From positions 1 to 15,382 of the forward strand of contig JBKPCD010000128.1 of the NCBI GenBank assembly GCA_046727175.1: a stretch of DNA of 15,382 bases, written 5' to 3'. The notes below the pieces were generated by a model, which was not told where the DNA came from, did no database searches, and saw nothing but the letters and a program-made list of their open reading frames with translations. This document shows positions 1 through 6,504 of the stretch, in pieces. Positions within the stretch are counted from its first letter, which is position 1; the number at the start of each line of letters is the position of its first letter. The DNA comes from JBKPCD01 sp046727175 (GTDB lineage: Bacteria > Acidobacteriota > Vicinamibacteria > Vicinamibacterales > 2-12-FULL-66-21). The position numbers and the translations under genes were made by a program.

Positions 1-984
1 TCCGAAGAGCTCGTAACCACCGCCGAGCGGTACCAGTCCAGGACTGCACGCGATCTCCAGGAATGGCGCGACGGTCGCCGGGGCGACGCTGAACGTTGGC
101 GACAACGCCACGCGCGATTCGTAGCCGCTGACGCCAGACGGTCCCTGCGGGCCAGCGGGACCCTGCGGTCCAGCAGAACCCTGCGGTCCCGTCAAACCTT
201 GCGGTCCCGTCAAACCTTGCGGTCCCGTCAGACCCTGCGGACCTGCTGGCCCTTGGGGACCTGCAGGGCCTTGTGGGCCTTCTGGACCTTGTGGACCGAC
301 GGATCCCTGCGCACCCGGTTCGCCTCGCGGTCCTTGAGCGCCAGCCTCTCCTTGATCACCCTTCGGACCGGCTGCGCCCTGTGGTCCTGCAGGTCCCTGT
401 GGGCCCGGAGCGCCTTGCGGTCCCGCAGCGCCCTCAGGTCCCACGGGACCTGTCGCACCTTGCGGACCTTGTGGCCCAGCAGGACCAGCATCACCCTTGG
501 GACCGGCGTCACCCTTCGGGCCTGCCGGGCCGGCTGGCCCTTGAAGACCCGTGGCTCCAGGTTCTCCCTGCGGTCCTTGCGGTCCCGCGGGTCCCGCAGG
601 TCCCATAGGTCCCTGACCGCCTGCCGCGCTCGTCGGCGTCTGAACGGTCACGTGGAAGACGTCACGGTCCTGCTGCGACGGTCCGCTGACGACAGTGAAC
701 AAGTACGTCCCGTCCGCGACCGCCGCCGGGAACAGCACGACGATCTGCGAGTCGGTCGCGCTCAAGACAGTCAATGGCGTCGTCTCGCACAAGACTGTCG
801 GCGCTGCCGATCCGAAATTCTGACCGCGGAGCGTGAGCGTCTCGCTGCTGCGATCAACCGAGGCGCTCAGGATGACGAGCTGCTTACTGTTACCGTCCTT
901 CGGTTCGGCGGAGTGAGCAACGGCGCCTCCTCCGAGCACGAGGACGAACACAATTGCAATTACTGATCGACGCGACTGCGGCAT
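1..984 (-). CDS. Secreted collagen-like Gly-X-Y repeat protein, 3' end cut by window edge
   Basis: The gene begins at ATG 984-982, preceded by a GAGGTG ribosome site five bases upstream, and stays open to the window edge (328 codons seen). Residues 1-24 form a signal peptide: a basic MPQSRRS start, a hydrophobic core IAIVFVLVLGGG and a small-residue cleavage zone. Residues about 36-115 are beta-rich and read like an IPT/TIG immunoglobulin fold (LTLRGQNFGSAAPTVLC). From residue 122 to 286 there are 55 uninterrupted Gly-X-Y triplets, rich in GPQ, GPA, GPKGDA and GLT. The C-terminal part after GVSGYES looks globular and contains CSPGLVPLGGGYE, similar to the ending of many bacterial collagen-like proteins. 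The expected product is a trimeric triple helix, exported and possibly surface-attached; no sorting signal is visible because the end is missing. The ligand and role are unknown. The codon bias of the repeat makes misleading open frames on the other strand. Confidence 0.93.
   Translation of the reverse strand, partial: MPQSRRSVIAIVFVLVLGGGAVAHSAEPKDGNSKQLVILSASVDRSSETLTLRGQNFGSAAPTVLCETTPLTVLSATDSQIVVLFPAAVADGTYLFTVVSGPSQQDRDVFHVTVQTPTSAAGGQGPMGPAGPAGPQGPQGEPGATGLQGPAGPAGPKGDAGPKGDAGPAGPQGPQGATGPVGPEGAAGPQGAPGPQGPAGPQGAAGPKGDQGEAGAQGPRGEPGAQGSVGPQGPEGPQGPAGPQGPAGPQGLTGPQGLTGPQGLTGPQGSAGPQGPAGPQGPSGVSGYESRVALSPTFSVAPATVAPFLEIACSPGLVPLGGGYELFG
182..235 (-). repeat. 18-bp direct tandem repeat, three copies, inside the collagen-like region
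   Basis: On the + strand the unit TGCGGTCCCGTCAAACCT occurs at 182-199 and 200-217, with a third, slightly changed copy at 218-235. It encodes (Gly-Leu-Thr-Gly-Pro-Gln) three times on the minus strand. Because the unit is a multiple of nine bases, gain or loss of a copy keeps both the reading frame and the Gly-X-Y phase. This suggests the collagen segment grows and shrinks by slippage. Confidence 0.9.
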
Positions 985-1155
985 GACCTCACCTCGCCCC
1001 TCGATCGAGCAACGGCAGGGCCAGACGGTTGGCGGCGTCCCGATTTTCGTCAAGGTGCCAGCACTCAGTGCATTAACGTGAGCCGCGAGCCGCACGCTCC
1101 CTCACGTGTTCATGCGCAGTCGTGGCACATTCTCGAACAGGCGCGCACAAGTTTT

Positions 1156-1177
1156 GGTGCCGCGACATCGCGGCGCC
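1156..1177. promoter_or_regulatory. 10-bp imperfect palindrome, possible operator
   Basis: GGTGCCGCGA and TCGCGGCGCC flank a CA centre; nine of ten positions are complementary and the tenth would be a G-U pair in RNA. It lies between two divergently read genes, about 90 bases before the candidate promoter of the glutamate dehydrogenase. It could be a dimeric regulator site or chance symmetry in GC-rich DNA. Confidence 0.3.
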
Positions 1178-1264
1178 TCATTCGCGGTCTCATGCACTTG
1201 TCTGGCCCATGGCAGACGGGATCCGTGTTCTCTTCTCCCTTTTTTGGCAGACATTTCCACGTTC

Positions 1265-1294
1265 TTGACTTGCCCGGTTGGCTCACAGTAGGTT
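1265..1294 (+). promoter_or_regulatory. Candidate sigma-70 promoter for the first glutamate dehydrogenase
   Basis: TTGACT (1265-1270) is followed after 18 bases by TAGGTT (1289-1294). The -35 box is good and the -10 box is weak. It would give a leader of roughly 110 bases before ATG 1414. It was read by eye only. Confidence 0.3.
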
Positions 1295-1413
1295 GGTCCG
1301 TTTCTTCGCCGCTGCTCGTGTCGAGTGCGGCAGGCGCATCGGTCGGAGAACACGGCACGATCGGAACGGCATCATCACGCGATGGCGAATCCGTTCGCTC
1401 AACAGGGAGTGTT

Positions 1414-2664
1414 ATGGAAGGAGGCGGCAGCATCTTCAACGCGATGCTCCAGGAGTTCGATGGAGCTGCGCGGCTCCTTGGGCTCGATGCCGGGATCTGG
1501 AAGATCTTGACGCATGCCAAGCGGCAGATCATCGTGTCCTGCCCGGTGCAGATGGATGACGGTGAGATCGAGGTCTTCACCGGGTACCGCGTCCAATACA
1601 ACATCACGCTCGGTCCGGCGAAGGGAGGGATACGGTATCACCCGGATGTCTCGCTCGACGAAGTCACCGCACTTGCCGCGTGGATGACGTGGAAGTGCGC
1701 CGTTGCGCAGGTCCCGTTCGGCGGCGGCAAAGGCGGGATCGTCTGCGACCCGACCCGCATGTCCCGCCGCGAGCTCGAGGCGCTCACGCGACGCTACGTC
1801 GCCGAGATCGTCGACGCGATCGGCCCGGAGAAAGACGTCCCCGCACCGGACGTCAATACCAACGATCAGATCATGGCGTGGGTGATGGACACCTACAGCA
1901 TGCACGTCGGCCACACGGCGACGGCCGTCGTGACAGGCAAGCCGATCGAGATGGGCGGATCGCTCGGACGCCGCGAAGCCACGGGCCGCGGCGTCATGAT
2001 CGTGACGCGCGAAGCAGCGAAGCACCTCGGACTCGACATCAACGGCGCCACTGTCGCCGTTCAGGGATTCGGCAACGTGGGATCCGTCTCGGCGGATCTG
2101 CTTTCGTGCATCGGGGCAAAGATCGTGGCCGTGACCGACTGGAAAGGCGGTGTCCACAATCCGCGTGGGCTCGACATTCCGAAGATGCTCGACTACGTGA
2201 GACAACACCGCACGATCGACGCGTTCCCTGGAGGCGAGCCGATCGACAACTCTCAGCTGTTCGAGCTCGACGTCGACATCCTCGTGCCAGCCGCTCTCGA
2301 GAATCAAATCACGATGGAGAATGCGCCCAAGATCCGGGCCAGGATTGTCGTCGAGGGCGCCAACGGTCCGACGACGCCGGACGCCCATCGGCACCTGCAC
2401 GAGCGTGGCGTGTTCGTGATCCCCGATATTCTCGCGAACGCGGGCGGTGTCACCACTTCGTACTTCGAGTGGGTGCAGGATCGGCACGGGTACTTCTGGG
2501 GGGAGGAGGAAGTGAACCAGCGCCTCGAGGCCAAGATGTGCGAGGCGTTCAAGGCAGTCCTGCAGACGTCGCTCAAGTACAAAACCGACATGCGAACAGC
2601 TGCCTACATCGTCGCCATCAGCCGCGTCGCGACGGTCACGAAGATGCGCGGGATGTACGCGTAG
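1414..2664 (+). CDS. Glutamate dehydrogenase (Glu/Leu/Phe/Val dehydrogenase family), probably NAD-linked
   Basis: It interconverts glutamate with 2-oxoglutarate and ammonium in the cytoplasm. From ATG 1414 the product has 416 residues, the normal size for the RocG/GudB-like class. Motifs in order are GPAKGGIRYHPDV (substrate-binding Lys70), PFGGGKGGI (catalytic Lys106), PAPDVNT (Asp146), GGSLGRREATGRG, the Rossmann turn GFGNVG near residue 215, VEGANGPTT, and DILANAGGVTTSYFEW. Asp in VAVTDWKGG, near the end of the second Rossmann strand, favours NAD over NADP; this is inference. The start was chosen because family similarity begins at SIFNAMLQEFDGAARLLGLD and because AGGGAG lies four bases upstream; the frame is open further back without family support. 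It converges with a second glutamate dehydrogenase only 24 bases downstream. It probably serves the glutamate-degrading direction. Confidence 0.95.
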   Translation: MEGGGSIFNAMLQEFDGAARLLGLDAGIWKILTHAKRQIIVSCPVQMDDGEIEVFTGYRVQYNITLGPAKGGIRYHPDVSLDEVTALAAWMTWKCAVAQVPFGGGKGGIVCDPTRMSRRELEALTRRYVAEIVDAIGPEKDVPAPDVNTNDQIMAWVMDTYSMHVGHTATAVVTGKPIEMGGSLGRREATGRGVMIVTREAAKHLGLDINGATVAVQGFGNVGSVSADLLSCIGAKIVAVTDWKGGVHNPRGLDIPKMLDYVRQHRTIDAFPGGEPIDNSQLFELDVDILVPAALENQITMENAPKIRARIVVEGANGPTTPDAHRHLHERGVFVIPDILANAGGVTTSYFEWVQDRHGYFWGEEEVNQRLEAKMCEAFKAVLQTSLKYKTDMRTAAYIVAISRVATVTKMRGMYA

Positions 2665-2689
2665 CGCGCGGGGCTGACGCTGGCGCGCT
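2663..2689. terminator. Stem-loop spanning both stop codons of the convergent dehydrogenase genes
   Basis: AGCGCGC (2663-2669) pairs with GCGCGCT (2683-2689) around a 13-base loop. The left arm includes the end of one stop codon (TAG 2662-2664) and the right arm touches the other (TGA 2691-2689). There is no T-run on either side, so it is only a candidate bidirectional terminator. Confidence 0.4.
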
Positions 2690-4083
2690 CACACCAATCC
2701 TTGTTCGAGCATCGAATCGGCGACTTTGAGAAAGCCCGCGATGTTGGCGCCGTGCACGTAGTTGCCGGGGACGCCGAAGGCTTCCGCCGTCTCACGGCAC
2801 GCCCCATGGATCGATCGCATGACGCCGCGAAGTCGCGAGTCCACTTCCTCGCGTGTCCAGGAAATCCGCGCGCTGTTCTGCGCCATTTCCAGTCCTGAGG
2901 TCGCGACGCCGCCGGCGTTGGCGGCCTTTCCCGGCGCGTAGAGGACGCCGGCATCGAGGAAGACGCGCACGGCATCGAGCGTACATGGCATGTTGGCGCC
3001 TTCCGCTACCGCGAGAATTCCATTCGAAACGAGATGACGGGCGTCGCGCTCGTTGATCTCGTTCTGCGTCGCGCTCGGAAACGCGCAGTGCGCACGGTGT
3101 GACCAAAGCGGATTGTGGTCCAGCGCGCCGTCGACGAACGGCGTGTAGGCGACGCCGCTGAAACGATCCGCGCACTCCTTGATCCGCCCGCGCCTCACGT
3201 TCTTCAGCTCCATCAGGAACGCGAGCTTTTCCCGATCGATCCCCGCCTCGTCGTAGATGTAGCCGTCGGAATCGGAGGCGGTCATCGCCTTCGCGCCGAG
3301 ATCGATCAGCTTCTCGATCGTGTATTGCGCCACGTTGCCGCTGCCCGAGACGAGACACGTCTTCCCCTCGAACGTCTCGTTGCGCGTCGCAAGCATCTCC
3401 GCGGCAAAATACACGGCGCCGTACCCGGTCGCCTCGGGCCGGATCAGCGAGCCGCCCCAGTTGAGGCCCTTTCCTGTCAGCACGCCCGTAAACTGATTGC
3501 TCAGACGCTTGTACTGTCCGAAGAGATACCCGATCTCACGACCGCCGACGCCAATGTCACCCGCGGGCACGTCCGTGTCCGGTCCGATGTGCCGCCACAG
3601 CTCGGTCATGAAACTCTGGCAGAAGCGCATGACCTCCGCCTCGGACCGTCCCTTGGGATCGAAGTCCGCGCCTCCCTTTCCACCGCCCATCGACAGCGTC
3701 GTCAGCGAATTCTTGAACACCTGCTCGAATGCGAGGAACTTGAGCACACCCAATGTGACGGACGGATGGAAGCGCAGGCCGCCCTTATACGGTCCAATCG
3801 CGCTGTTCATCTGGACGCGGAAACCACGGTTGATGTGCACGTCGCCCCGATCGTCCTGCCACGGGACGCGGAACATGACCACGCGCTCCGGTTCGACGAG
3901 GCGTTCGAGAATGCGCGACTTGCGATATTCCGGCCGGCGGGAGATGACGAGGTCGAGACTGCCGAGGACCTCTTCAACGGCTTGATGGAATTCGGGTTCG
4001 GCCGGATTTCTGAAGCGGACTTGACCAAGGACTTCGCGCACGTACGTCGAAGGAGAGCCGTGGGAAGTCGAGGTGAGCGCCAT
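2689..4083 (-). CDS. gdhA: NADP-type glutamate dehydrogenase GdhA
   Basis: It catalyses reductive amination of 2-oxoglutarate to glutamate and assimilates ammonium in the cytoplasm. The 464 residues compare with about 450 for the hexameric small GdhA class. Visible motifs are FRVPWQDDRGDVHINRGFRV, GPYKGGLRFHPSV (Lys100), MGGGKGGADFDPKG (catalytic Lys136), VPAGDIGVGGREIGY (Asp176), GGSLIRPEATGYG, and the nucleotide-binding SGSGNVAQYTIEK followed by ASDSDGYIYD. Serine in ASDSDG is typical of the NADP enzymes. The start at ATG 4083 has AGGA six bases upstream. The gene is tail to tail with a glutamate dehydrogenase of the other subfamily. The upstream gene in the same direction (VWA-like) ends 97 bases away, so it may have its own promoter. 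Confidence 0.97.
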   Translation of the reverse strand: MALTSTSHGSPSTYVREVLGQVRFRNPAEPEFHQAVEEVLGSLDLVISRRPEYRKSRILERLVEPERVVMFRVPWQDDRGDVHINRGFRVQMNSAIGPYKGGLRFHPSVTLGVLKFLAFEQVFKNSLTTLSMGGGKGGADFDPKGRSEAEVMRFCQSFMTELWRHIGPDTDVPAGDIGVGGREIGYLFGQYKRLSNQFTGVLTGKGLNWGGSLIRPEATGYGAVYFAAEMLATRNETFEGKTCLVSGSGNVAQYTIEKLIDLGAKAMTASDSDGYIYDEAGIDREKLAFLMELKNVRRGRIKECADRFSGVAYTPFVDGALDHNPLWSHRAHCAFPSATQNEINERDARHLVSNGILAVAEGANMPCTLDAVRVFLDAGVLYAPGKAANAGGVATSGLEMAQNSARISWTREEVDSRLRGVMRSIHGACRETAEAFGVPGNYVHGANIAGFLKVADSMLEQGLV

Positions 4084-4144
4084 TACGCGTCCTCGCAGCC
4101 GTCACCGGGGTTCGCGGTGCTCTTCGACATTGCCCGATGCCTTT

Positions 4145-4179
4145 CGAGCCCCGAGCTCCGAACCCCGAACCCCGATTCC
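4145..4179 (-). repeat. Degenerate 7-bp tandem repeat directly after the VWA gene stop
   Basis: On the + strand there are five 7-base units: CGAGCCC, CGAGCTC, CGAACCC, CGAACCC, CGATTCC. On the strand of the VWA-like gene this is G-rich with three GGGG runs. It starts one base after the TGA stop (4183-4181). It may act on transcript ends or simply be expanded low-complexity DNA. Confidence 0.7.
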
Positions 4180-4180
4180 G

Positions 4181-6304
4181 TCAGCGACCCACTTTGAATG
4201 CGATGAGCTCCTGCGCCGTGCTGCCGCTCGAGCTCTTCGCGTTCAACTCGATCAGGTAATCGCCGCCTGCCAGCGACGAAAGCGGCAGCTCGAACTCGGC
4301 CTGACCTCCCGACGATACCTGCACAGGAAGGTCGGACATCGATTGACCGCCGCGATTGAGAAGACGTGCGGTGACGGTCGGCGTCGACCCACCCGGGGCG
4401 TAGGCGTCGATGCGCACGAGCATTCGTTCGGCGCGGCTGAACGCGCGATCAGCGGTCGGCGCCGCGCTGGCGTTCGCCTTGATTGCCTGCACTTCGCGCA
4501 CGGTCCGTGCGCGATAGACGCGCGGTGTGCTGAACGAGACGTCGACCTTGGTGAAGTCCGGGACGGTCAGCTCGCGCGTGACCGAATCCATCACCTGGCC
4601 GCGGGCGTTCTCCACGACCATCTTCAACTGCAATTGACCTGGCGGCGCGTCGAAGACTGTGCTGGCCCCGGCGGCCGGGGTCGACGCCGCCGCGCCTGGT
4701 GGCGCTGGTGCGCTCGGCGCGGACGCCGCGTCACCGTCCGGCACTCGTCCGCGGAACAGCGGACGACCATCTGGAGCCGTCGCTGTGAGCATGACGCGCG
4801 CCGCAGCGTCCCCTTCCGGCCGTTGCTCGCCGGGGGCGGGCGGGACCGGCTCCCAGGAGAACGTCACGCGCGTGCTTCCGCTGTCGGCTCGTGACGTTCC
4901 AATCCAGAAGCGGGCGGTGCGGCCGCGGGCCGGCTCGGCGATCGCGTTCAGCGCGGCCGTCACGGCGGATGGAGCTTCGGGCTTCGGCGGCGCGGTCGCT
5001 CGCGCGGCATCTTCGGCCGTGTACGCCCAGTAGCCCTTGCGCGCCCGAACATCTGTTCCCTTCCGCGAGACGCGAACCTTGATCTCGTGGAACTTGCCGT
5101 CGGTTGGAGCCTGTGTGGAGTTGTAGCCGATCAGATAGTACCCGCTGGCATCGCGGATGATCTGTTTCATGCCGGTCGCGAGATCGTTGCGATTGACGAT
5201 CGCGCGGCCATCGGTGTTGTCCGCGAGCACGTGCAGCGAATCGAGCGAAGACCTGAGTCCCTGTCGATCGGCCTGCAGGTTGATGCCCTCATTGATGCCG
5301 TACTCAAAGACCGCGAGGCCGCGCGGGTCGACGGCGTAAATCGACGTGTTCTGACGATTCGCGACATCGAACACGTCACGAAGATCGCTCAGCAGCGACG
5401 CTTCGTTGAAGAACCGCGTCGTATCGTCCACCGTGACGTTCGGGTTTCGCCGCGCGGTGTTCCCGAGGCCCGGCATTGCGGCAACGGGATCGTTGAGCTG
5501 GGGCGGGAGCGTGCTCGTGAAGCCCTCGCTCACGAAGATGATCGATTTGCGCCCCTCGCGGAGACCGCTCATCTTGATCGCCGCTCCCTTGAGCGCACCC
5601 ATCGTCACCTCGTTACGAATCCGCTCGACGGTCGCCGCAGGATAGTAGGCGTACTGCTCCTCGAACGTATTGCGCGGCTCGTAGTTGAACTTGCGCCCCT
5701 CGAACTTCTCTATCGCGCTGCTGAGAGACGCGCGGTTGCGCGAGAAGTGAAGATCCGACACGGGCGTGAGCGGATACATGATCGCAACGAGATCCGCAGG
5801 CGCGAGCTGGTTCTGGATGAAATCCAGGAGCGGCTTTCGGACTGCCATGTCGTTGCCCCGCCGCACGTGGTAGTCGTCGAGCAGTATCACGAACAACCGG
5901 ACGTCCGGCCGTGCGGCCTCACGCTCCTCATCCGAGTCGTCCCGAATCTCACGCGGTCTCTCGGCATCGAGCTGCGACGCCTGATCGATCTTGACGACGG
6001 AGAACGTTTCGATCTTCTGAGGTTTGCCGTCTTCGCTGATCGCAAATTCTTCGGGCTTCAGATCGAGGACCGGGTTGCCCTGCCGATCTGACACGATGAC
6101 ATCGACGCGGACGAAGTTGATGCCCGACTTGATCGGCGGCTGTTGCGCGCGCTCGGGCGGCTGCGGTTGTTGCGGGGGTTGTTGCTGGCCCTGTTTGTCC
6201 GGCGGCGGCGGTTGCTGCGGCGAACCGGCCTGACGGGCTGCAGGCGAAGCAATCGCCAGCATCACAGCAAGAACGACGGTCGAGAACGAGGCGGGGGTTT
6301 TCAT
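4181..6304 (-). CDS. Exported VWFA-related protein of the acidobacterial type
   Basis: The 707-residue product starts at ATG 6304 with a clear signal peptide (MKTPASFSTVVLAVMLAIAS). A Pro/Gln-rich linker covers residues about 28-58. A short beta domain follows (VDVIVSDRQGNPVLDLKPEE, then ISEDGKPQKIETF), the usual opening of the VWFA-related acidobacterial family. A von Willebrand A-like fold spans about 136-345, with RLFVILLDDYHV, a helix ending GLREGRKSIIFVSEGF, and IYAVDPRGL. The family core closes with DASGYYLIGYNST and VSRKGTDVRARKGYW. The last 240 residues look like beta-sandwich modules with an Ala/Pro-rich linker. The metal-site signature DxSxS is not intact (DDYHV), so metal-dependent ligand binding is doubtful. 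It is probably periplasmic or surface-exposed; the specific role is unknown. The start was chosen by the signal peptide; no strong ribosome site lies near it, and the frame is open upstream to 6601 without plausible protein. Confidence 0.9.
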   Translation of the reverse strand: MKTPASFSTVVLAVMLAIASPAARQAGSPQQPPPPDKQGQQQPPQQPQPPERAQQPPIKSGINFVRVDVIVSDRQGNPVLDLKPEEFAISEDGKPQKIETFSVVKIDQASQLDAERPREIRDDSDEEREAARPDVRLFVILLDDYHVRRGNDMAVRKPLLDFIQNQLAPADLVAIMYPLTPVSDLHFSRNRASLSSAIEKFEGRKFNYEPRNTFEEQYAYYPAATVERIRNEVTMGALKGAAIKMSGLREGRKSIIFVSEGFTSTLPPQLNDPVAAMPGLGNTARRNPNVTVDDTTRFFNEASLLSDLRDVFDVANRQNTSIYAVDPRGLAVFEYGINEGINLQADRQGLRSSLDSLHVLADNTDGRAIVNRNDLATGMKQIIRDASGYYLIGYNSTQAPTDGKFHEIKVRVSRKGTDVRARKGYWAYTAEDAARATAPPKPEAPSAVTAALNAIAEPARGRTARFWIGTSRADSGSTRVTFSWEPVPPAPGEQRPEGDAAARVMLTATAPDGRPLFRGRVPDGDAASAPSAPAPPGAAASTPAAGASTVFDAPPGQLQLKMVVENARGQVMDSVTRELTVPDFTKVDVSFSTPRVYRARTVREVQAIKANASAAPTADRAFSRAERMLVRIDAYAPGGSTPTVTARLLNRGGQSMSDLPVQVSSGGQAEFELPLSSLAGGDYLIELNAKSSSGSTAQELIAFKVGR

Positions 6305-6420
6305 ATGTGTAAGGACGGCCGCGTCCCCTCTTGGCCCTCGGAGACGTCCCCGGCAGGCATCTGGCGTGCGCCTCGAGGCCGAGGCGGGCTTGGCGCGTCT
6401 TCCGAGGTTCGCTGTCGCCA

Positions 6421-6429
6421 ATGATAACA
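6421..6429 (-). promoter_or_regulatory. Candidate extended -10 promoter for the VWA gene
   Basis: On the minus strand TGT is followed directly by TATCAT, a five-of-six match to TATAAT with the TGn extension. No good -35 box lies 17 bases upstream. It would give a leader of about 110 bases before ATG 6304. Confidence 0.4.
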
Positions 6430-6490
6430 TTCGACCCGTGTTCACTCGCCGTGAAAACCGGGACGGCGAGGGTTCCACTCGAACCGAGAG

Positions 6491-6495
6491 AAGGA
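6491..6495 (+). promoter_or_regulatory. Ribosome-binding site that decides a GTG start
   Basis: AAGGA sits nine bases before GTG 6505. The alternative ATG at 6421 lacks a suitable site, and the 28 codons between have no match to acyl-CoA dehydrogenases. This supports GTG 6505 as the start. Confidence 0.65.
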
Positions 6496-6504
6496 TGTGC
6501 CGAC

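Larger units (their letters stand above)
985..1413. other. Divergent intergenic spacer between collagen-like gene and first glutamate dehydrogenase
   Basis: This 429-base stretch separates two genes that are read outward. I see no convincing gene in it. The frame of the downstream dehydrogenase stays open back to a GTG at 1078, but the extra 112 residues have no match to the family and no ribosome site, so I treat them as non-coding. It holds an imperfect palindrome at 1156-1177 and a candidate sigma-70 promoter facing the dehydrogenase at 1265-1294. Confidence 0.7.

Noticed and set aside
130..620. Possible CRISPR or satellite array because of strong periodicity
   Set aside because: The period is 9/18 bases in frame with Gly-X-Y coding; there are no spacers of constant length and no palindromic repeat.
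199..966. Long open frame on the + strand opposite the collagen-like gene
   Set aside because: It is Arg/Leu/Ser/Thr-rich shadow sequence produced by reading Gly-Pro-Gln repeat codons backwards; the minus strand has the signal peptide and perfect Gly-X-Y phase.
1078..1413. N-terminal extension of the first glutamate dehydrogenase from GTG 1078
   Set aside because: The 112 extra residues show no family similarity or targeting signal, and a ribosome site plus the normal family start occur at ATG 1414.
1399..2487. Minus-strand open frame opposite the first glutamate dehydrogenase
   Set aside because: No recognisable domain; the + strand carries every catalytic motif. It is a mirror effect of high-GC codon use.
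3115..4197. 360-codon + strand frame opposite gdhA
   Set aside because: Shadow of a clear GdhA; no domain or ribosome site supports it.
5087..6091. 334-codon + strand frame opposite the VWA gene
   Set aside because: Composition rich in Arg/Val/Glu/His typical of antisense reading; the minus strand has a signal peptide and the family motifs.
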